Origin: Cerioporus squamosus
Lineage: Eukaryota > Basidiomycota > Agaricomycetes > Polyporales > Polyporaceae
Length of the DNA: 25,823 bases
Reading direction: 5' to 3'
Assembly: GCA_022592435.1 (NCBI GenBank)
Contig: JABYQS010000386.1
Span: 1 to 25,823, forward strand
Position numbers and translations under genes: made by a program. The notes under the pieces are model-generated. The model searched no databases and was not told where the DNA came from. It saw only the letters and a program-made list of their open reading frames with translations. Positions 19,572 through 25,823 of this stretch are shown piece after piece (the stretch's first letter is position 1; each line of letters starts with the position of its first letter).

Positions 19572-20790
19572 ATGAGGCATAGCACGTATCCTACGGCGAG
19601 CATCCCCTCACCTGCTAGGAGTCACTCCCAGTTCGCAGAGGTCCGCATGCTCGACGCGCTGGCAACACTATGCTCCATGCATCCTCTTCAATGCCGATCT
19701 GCCGCCATCGCCCTCGAGGCCTCGCCGGAAGGGCTCTGCCTGCTTTTCGCCACCGCAGAGGAGAGCCATCCGGAGGTACGACGGTTCGTAGACGATTGCT
19801 TCGAACACGTTCTGTCGCTCTTCGACAGCTACCAAACATACCGTGCGCGTGGCCCCGACTCGGATCGTGGTGATATCATCCAGGACGAGGTCTTCATGGC
19901 CAGGAAGCGCGCTTTCGTGGTCTCGGTGCACAAACAGTGCTACAGAAAGATCCGTTGGTTCCTGAGGACAGGAGCAGTCGAAAGGTTTCGGCACAAGCTG
20001 GCTCCGGGTCGCTGCGACGGTGCGCCGCCTGCTCTGCTGCGCCCAGAGGAGAAGACCGAGTTTTGGCGTCTTGCCCACGTTATCTGGCAATCGGTTGAGT
20101 CTCTGGTCAAGCGCACCGAGCCGGCATCTGCGGACGAGGTAGACGAGGACATCCTCTGGGAAATATACTCACTCGGGGACTGGATCTACTGGCAGTCGTT
20201 CAGCTCATCCTTTGGACAATACTTCAATTGTGTCGTCGGTAAGTAACAAGTCCAACTGCGCGGTCGGAAAGCTGACCTTATGGTCAATCTTCAGACAGTT
20301 CTGCCACACGGATATCAATCGTCGTGTTTGCTCTCGCACACTCTATCGCAAGTCTCGTGGACGTCGCAGGAATTCGCGCGTCGCAGCGAATATTTGCGGG
20401 ACCTGGTCGTCCAAGCTTGCGGACGCAATGGATTGACTCAACCATGGTTCCGAGCATCGTCTACCGGGTCGGAGACTCCTCCACGGGCAGCACTCCGACG
20501 CCACCATCCAAATCAGCGGAAGGGACGACCACCGCCCCGGATCCAAGAGACCTGGCAAACGGCTCCGCCGACGCCCACCCCGCAACAATCCTCGTGCACT
20601 TCATCGTCGACAAAAACATCGCCGTTCGTCCGCACATCGCACTTGCTCCACGCATCCGACATTGCAGCGGGACTATCCCTGCGACGTGAGCCTGTCCGCT
20701 TGGCGACGATATCACTCCGCATGTCTTCGTCGCATAACTCTCATCGGACTTGATGGCGCTCGGGAGAAACTGCTGGCTGGGAACGCCTGA
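19572..20790 (+). CDS. Uncharacterised protein X, frame broken twice
   Basis: Exon 19572-20238 is open and mostly helical in character (ALATLCSMHPLQCRSAAIAL, QCYRKIRWFLRTGAVERF, DEDILWEIYSLGDWIYWQSF). A GTAAGT donor at 20239 and the second AG at 20297-20298 give an intron of 60 nt, and the exon from 20299 continues as LPHGYQSSCLLSHTLSQVSW and EFARRSEYLRDLVVQACGRN. Near 20440 coding-like composition switches to the frame reading MVPSIVYRVGDSSTG and ILVHFIVDKNIAVRPHIALA. Near 20668 it switches again to the frame reading SAWRRYHSACLRRITLIGLD, which ends at TGA 20788-20790. Both switches equal one lost base. I do not recognise a domain; the tail has scattered Cys/His but no clear MYND pattern. 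The start may lie upstream at 19483. It converges on the HET gene. Confidence 0.6.
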
Positions 20791-21366
20791 GTGCACTGGG
20801 ATACCATCTGCGCAACACGATGTTCATCAGTGGGCTGCCTCGCTCCTGACGTCCTTGCTAGTTTTGACTGACCTTTGTTCAGTTCGTCCTATCCTGTAAT
20901 GTCACAGATGGCGTATCATTATGTACCATTCAGTATCATGCTGACCGGTGATTTCTGCTCTGGCGTGAATGTATGAACAAAAAGGAGACACAGGAGGCCC
21001 GTACAACCACCGCGTTCACACGCCAACGAGGATGGGAATTCCTCCGAGTCTATATGTCGCAGTGCGTACGAGACTTCTTCGAGTTGAGGAGGGCAGAAAG
21101 TCTCCAACGTCCCGCCAGTCCGAGCGAAGGACAGGAGGGCAAGGACCAAGCATCGCTGGGCCAAATACGACACAGGGCTCGGATACTTCGGCCAAGAGAC
21201 TGTCAGCTGCGGCGAAGCTCCGGTGTTGATGAAGCGTTAAGCGCAAATGCGAGAAGGCCGGATGAGTTGCTGGATGTCGCACAGCCCAAAGAGCTGGATG
21301 GTGCTCACAAGTCTGGCAAGCCGTAACGACCGGCATCTTCGGCTACGGACGCGCACTGCGATGTGG
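20791..21366. other. Convergent intergenic region
   Basis: This separates the stop codons of gene X and the first HET gene. Short frames exist on both strands, but none shows domain content or splice-supported extension. I see nothing I can name. Confidence 0.5.
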
Positions 21367-23267
21367 TTACTTCCCAAGAGGACAGCTGGCATGCAGGACG
21401 AGGGTCGACCTGGGGTTGAGCGCGCATGGAGCGAAGGATAAAGCGACGGGGAAGTGGGGATCGAAGGTCTTGCTGAGGCCAGGCCACGCTGGAATGTGGT
21501 CCGCAGGACAGACGTGGTGGGTGTCACCGTCAGCAGGGTCTGTCACGGTGGACTCCCACATGTTCACCCAGCGGGCGGAGGCCCACAAGGGAGCACCTTC
21601 GTGGTATCCTAGAGCCGACCCCGAGCTATTCGGCGCTCGAGCAGCAGCGCATACGCCGACGTGGATAACGAGCGGGGCCACTCCCATAGGATCCGAGAAT
21701 GTGAACGTCGCGGGCCGGGTGCCCTCCCATGCGGTCAAAGACGATATGCGGTACTGCCCCAAATTCCAGTAGCGGTTCAGATTGTTGAGGAAGCGTCTGA
21801 TGTTGGATTCGGGAAAGCGAAAGGGCGGGTTCAAGATGTGATTGAACAGTATCGGTGGGATTGGCGCGCTGCTCGTTGCGGAGATCTGGGAGTGAGTGTG
21901 AGCGGGAAGGCTGTGGATGAGGTACACCTCTCTCCATATCCACGACACGTCACGACCAACGACCATCCCGAACAGGTTATCACCTTCTGCAGGGGTCACT
22001 GCCACGACGCGAGCCCTCAGAGTAGGGCCGTCAGGAAAGCCGACGCAGAACGAGGACCGCAGGGGATCCGGGCTTTCGGGATGGCTGGTGAGTAGCAGAA
22101 ACAAGCGATTCTGTCCGGTGCACAGCCAAGGTCAGCCAAGGACCACGTTCCGAACTCGATCACTGGAATGCGGGCGAGGACTCCGTAAGGAGTGATGGAA
22201 AGTGTGACAATGCCGGTGTCTTGGAATGACTGGAGGCCAGACTGCGTAGAAATCACATTGTCAATGAGTAGAATACGACACGAGAGCTCGAGCAGGTACG
22301 TACGAGGATATCCCACGCGCCTCGCGCCCAAGTGTTCCAGGACATGCGGCAGGTGATGGATCCGCATCCCTTGAATGCGGCCGGGACGGAGCGAAGAGAC
22401 ACGATGATGACGGAGGTGGGACACCCGGCGAGGAAATTCTTCGTAGCGTAAGCTCGAGAACGAGGGTCGGGAGCGGCTCGCCCCATGCGAACAGAGTCGT
22501 GTCCTTGCTTTGCTTCATGATCTCCTCCTGGAGACGTTGAAACGCCTTTCGCCCTTCTCCATAGAGGGTAGGCATGTTGATATCGAAGATCCCCAGCAGG
22601 CAGTACGCTTCATCCTCCACCCGTGTGGTCTCCCGATACGCCGCCCAGGACATGCGCTGAGCGATGCTGAAGTCTGACAGGGAGGCCTCGAGACAGAGCA
22701 AGCGTGCGGGTACCCGGTAGCATTCTCTAGGATCCCTGCGAAGTCGGCCTTCGATCCCAGCATCTCCCAGCTCCGAGAGAGGAAGAAAACGACCCGAGGA
22801 GCGATGAGTTCCTGAAGCGTCCAGCCGCGCTTGTTCCATCTCGTCCATCTCAGACTCGAGGAGTGGTCACGACTTGCCCCATGCGGAGTGTCCAGCTCGG
22901 AGGCCGTTCCGGAAGGCACGTCTCCAAGGTATGCGTAGCAAATCTGAGCGAGCGAGTAATAGTGGAACATGGAGTTGATGGCCTCGGAGAGCTCTGCACT
23001 GCTGGACTTGTCGATGCAGCATGTGTCTATCCACAGCCACTTGAAGCGGTGACGCTCCGCAAGCTCACAGCACTCCCTGATTTTGTCGCGGGCGAGGGTG
23101 CGCGGGTTCTCTCCGGTCGCCTCGCACCTTTTCCTAAGCTTCTGCATGTCCTTGAACGACTGCTCCTCTGCGTCCCAGACATGCGAGAGGATCGCGTAGC
23201 CATCCTTGACTGCTTCAGGAGAGGGAAAGTAGTGGAGCTCTGCGCGGGCGGTGTTGAGCAGCCACAT
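21367..23267 (-). CDS. HET-domain (heterokaryon incompatibility) protein 1, frame broken three times
   Basis: The HET domain is associated with cell-death responses in fungal non-self recognition. The start at 23267 gives MWLLNT, a usual opening for basidiomycete HET proteins. HET motifs are GYAILSHVW (residues 23-31), KWLWIDTCCIDK (76-87) and RGWTLQELIAP (147-157), followed by QRMSWAAYRETTRVEDEAYC and MPTLYGEGRKAFQRLQEEI. An intron of 62 nt (22303-22242, GT-AG) separates SITCRMSWNTW from a C-terminal region (SITPYGVLARIPVIE, LFLLLTSHPESPDPLRSSFC, ALSFAPCALNPRSTLVLHAS) ending at 21367. The frame breaks near 22714 (G run before VPARLL), 22385 (C run in LFAPS-PAAF) and 22130, each equal to one lost base. 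About 613 residues are expected if intact. No nucleotide-binding or repeat domain follows the HET domain. A possible 5' UTR intron ends at about 23278. Confidence 0.8.
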
Positions 23268-23732
23268 GAGGAACTCTGCAGTTTCAGTACGAACTTGTGT
23301 TAGTCTCAATGGGGCACAGATTTCAGACCTACATACCTGGCGTATCCTGTATGTGGAGACGACGGCGATGGCTCCAACTGTATCCGCATGTGCGTGCGAC
23401 GCGTTGACGAGCGAGTGGGAAAGGGTGACTAGCAGAAGCGCCAACCGAGACTCACGTCGAGTGACGGGGCTCCTTATGGCGATGCAGTTGTCAGACGTGA
23501 GACCGAACACCGACACATTGCAGTGCGTTCAATCTGACCTTGCAGCGAGATGCCTCGAGCGCGTCCATCTTTCCCTTCGCGAACACTTGATTCACTACGA
23601 GCTTTTGTGCCAGAGTGACAATATTGAACACGTACGACATTTCATTGGCATCGTGCCGGTAACCCCTCTTTTCCTTCGCCGTATATGAGTACGAGATTCC
23701 GCCGCATCATCAACACAGCATATCCTGAATGC
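23268..23732. other. Spacer between the two HET genes
   Basis: This contains the promoter and 5' leader of HET gene 1 (with a GTATGT...CTGCAG intron-like stretch just before its ATG on the minus strand) and the 3' flank of HET gene 2. I see no additional gene. Confidence 0.5.
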
Positions 23733-25823
23733 TCAATGCGAGTCGTAGCTTGCGCCCGCAGCGTACTGTGCCCGGGGATGATCGCGTACATCATCGGTAC
23801 ACGACTCCTGGGATGCTCGCCCTGGGATGATTACGGCCGTGCTCTCATCCGTGCCCTCCGGCTGGGATGTCGAAGCAGCTTCACGCGCTTGGATCAGGGG
23901 GGCTGGTCGATGACTCCCTAGCTCCACGGAGGGCGTAAGGAGCCCTTGCAGCTCGTCTGCGGATGGGATGGTAACCTGCGCCCGAGCGAGCATCTCCACG
24001 AAGACTGCACCAACAAGCTCAAGGTGAACAAGCAGTGTCCTTGCAGGGTCCAACTTCGACGGAGTGAACGATATCCGCACCGCTCTCTCAGCGTCTCCGA
24101 AGAGCCTCGACTGCACGGGGAACCACGCATCGATATGGTGCTCATCACAGTCATGCACATCTGACTGCGGGACACGCTGTCTTTGGCGTGCGGGAACACG
24201 ACCCTGGCCCAATACGTCGTGGTCGGTGACTGGTTGCAAGCCCCCATGTCTACATAGATGTGCTCTCCGTGCTCCCAATTGTGGAACCGAACCCGGGTGG
24301 TCGAGTTCCAGAAGTCGGAACACGAGTAGGAGGAGTGAAACCCGAGGGCGGAGAATCTCGCCAGGAGCCATTGGGGAAGGTGGAAGGCCATAGGTGCGGC
24401 CGAACGGTCGAGCTTGAAGGTTGGGAGGGAGGAGCGCGAGGGCGAGGGTGCGGAAGCGAGACCGTTGCCAGGGCTCTGAGCGATGTAGATGGTACGCCAT
24501 TCTGCGGCAATGATCTCGCCGTTCAATTGCAGGTTTGCTATGTCGCTCCCTAATGATATCATGCGTACGCGCTCTCGATGCCCGTTCTTCCGCTGGAGGG
24601 AGTCGCTGACGAAGTAGAGCGGTCTCGAGGGTCCTGGAACGGGTTGCGGGACTCGTGGAGAAGCAGCCCTAGATGCTCCCCGCCCTTTTCGCAGAGCAAC
24701 ACCGCGACAGTGAAACCGTCGGCTTCAATGATCGGGAAATGACACTTGGCTCCGTAGTTGGTGATGGTAAATCGCGGAAAGTGCATGGTATCCGAAAGGA
24801 TGCTGTCGCTGTGATGCGCATGCCGACGATTGCGCTGCATTGAATATCCGGTTAACGTTGTCGTAGTAATGAGAAAGAGGGAATCACCTTGGCGGCCTTC
24901 TTCCATTGCCATGGGAGGTACGGCTGGAGAGGCTTCTTGAGCCTGGGAGTGTAGTATGCACATCCCGGTTGGAACAAACTCGGTGAAGGTGCGAAGAGAT
25001 ATTGAACATCGTTCGAAGAGTTGGCAGCGCGGCTCGTGTGGTGGAAGTGTAGTTGCGAAGGTCGGCACGCGAGACAGTCTTGCCCCAGGCGAAGAGACTG
25101 GTGTCGACGGACTGCTTCACGATCTCGTATTGAAGACGCTGGAAGGCCTGTCGCCCCTCTCCGTATAACGTGGGCATGTTCACGCCGAACAGTCCCATGA
25201 GGCAGTACGCCTCATCCTCCACGCGCGTCGTACTACGTCCCGACGCCCAGGACATACGCACGGCGAGGCTGTACTTGCTGAAATGCGACTTGCCGGTGAG
25301 GACCCTCCTCGAGACCCCAGTGATTTCCTCCAGAAGGCCAGCAAGCTCGGATTTCACGCCGAGCTGTTGCCATTCTCGAGAAAGAAGAGCACGAGCTCTG
25401 GCGCAATCAACTCCTGCAAGGTCCAGCCGCGAGCGTGCCAACGGCTCCTACGGAAATCGGAGTCTTGGGCAGCCAGAACGCACGCACTCGACACGTCCTC
25501 GAGGAAGGCGTAGCAGACTTCCGCCTGGGAATACCACCGAAACATCGAGTTAAGGGCTTCGGAGAGTTCGCTACTGCTCGTCTTGTCGATGCAGCACGAG
25601 TCTATCCAGATCCACTGATATCCGTGGCTCTCCGCAAGAAGGCAGGAATGGCGTATCTTCGGAGAGACAAGGTCTCGAGGATTTTCGGAAGTAAGCCTGC
25701 ACCGCTCCTCCAAGAGACGTATGTATTGAAAGGAATCTTCACACTTGCTCCAAGTGTGAGATAGGATGGCGTAGCCCCCCGTGACAGCAGCAGTAGTGGC
25801 GAAGAAGTGTAACTCAGCGCGAG
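23733..25823 (-). CDS. HET-domain protein 2, 5' partial, frame broken four times
   Basis: The N-terminus is cut by the window edge; the visible frame starts at about 25821. HET motifs are GYAILSHTW, QWIWIDSCCIDK and RGWTLQELIAP, then EEITGVSRRVLTGKSHFSKY, RMSWASGRSTTRVEDEAYC and MPTLYGEGRQAFQRLQYEIV. An intron of 53 nt (24887-24835) joins PYLPWQWKKAAK to the exon containing FPRFTITNYGAKCHFPIIEA, and the C-terminal part includes HHIDAWFPVQSRLFGD and SFTPSKLDPARTLLVHLELV. It ends at 23733. One-base losses are needed near 25380 (T run before SREWQQLG), 25022, 24625 and 24165. It is a tandem paralog of HET 1 with the same architecture, but moderately diverged and with a longer C-terminal tail rich in Ser/Thr/Glu. 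Confidence 0.8.

Noticed and set aside
20600..20790. MYND zinc finger at the end of protein X
   Set aside because: Cys and His residues are scattered and do not fit the spaced CxxC...CxxxC...HxxxC pattern.
1..25823. tRNA, rRNA or CRISPR features
   Set aside because: Reading both strands showed no TTCGA-loop cloverleaf candidates, no rRNA words and no regularly spaced direct repeats.

Overview
The window looks like nuclear DNA from a mushroom-forming basidiomycete (Agaricomycetes, probably a polypore). The basis is GC-rich coding sequence, very short GT-AG introns (about 48-75 nt), and families typical of that group: HET-domain proteins, F-box/LRR proteins and DUF6534 membrane proteins. Family names come from recognising motifs by eye; no search was run.

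Layout, left to right: the 3' end of an MRN1-type RNA-binding protein gene (1-742, +); a long pyrimidine-rich spacer; F-box gene A (1946-3923, +); DUF6534 membrane-protein gene copy 1 (6384-4103, -), tail to tail with F-box A; a stretch of unassigned coding-like debris; a type II membrane protein with a plant-like LRR ectodomain (7967-9736, +); F-box gene B (11827-10149, -); DUF6534 copies 2 (13201-15498, +) and 3 (16584-18882, +) in tandem; an uncharacterised gene X (about 19572-20790, +); and two HET-domain genes in tandem on the minus strand (23267-21367, and 25823-23733, the latter cut by the window end).

The most notable result is the DUF6534 trio. No single open reading frame reveals these genes. 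Joining canonical splice sites gives, for each copy, a 334-355-residue seven-helix protein assembled from 22 exons, including microexons of 10, 12, 13, 14, 16 and 18 nt. Seventeen of the 22 exons have the same length in all three copies, and no frame is broken. Copies 1 and 3 lie in the arms of a diverged inverted repeat of about 2.7 kb, spaced about 10 kb apart. Its outer ends carry a 40-bp block that is perfectly identical in both arms and includes the last codons of F-box A. All three copies share a promoter layout: a TGATAG site about 150 bp before the ATG, a shared 20-23-bp block, then a TATA box.

In contrast, the MRN1, F-box A, F-box B, gene X and both HET frames are interrupted. All 16 breaks I could place are equivalent to loss of one base, several of them in homopolymer runs. 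This could be uncorrected sequencing error or real decay. Its absence from the three DUF6534 genes and the LRR gene is unexplained.

Functionally, the window groups membrane receptors or receptor-like proteins (DUF6534, LRR) with F-box and HET genes, families that expand in fungal recognition and incompatibility repertoires. A joint role is inference only.
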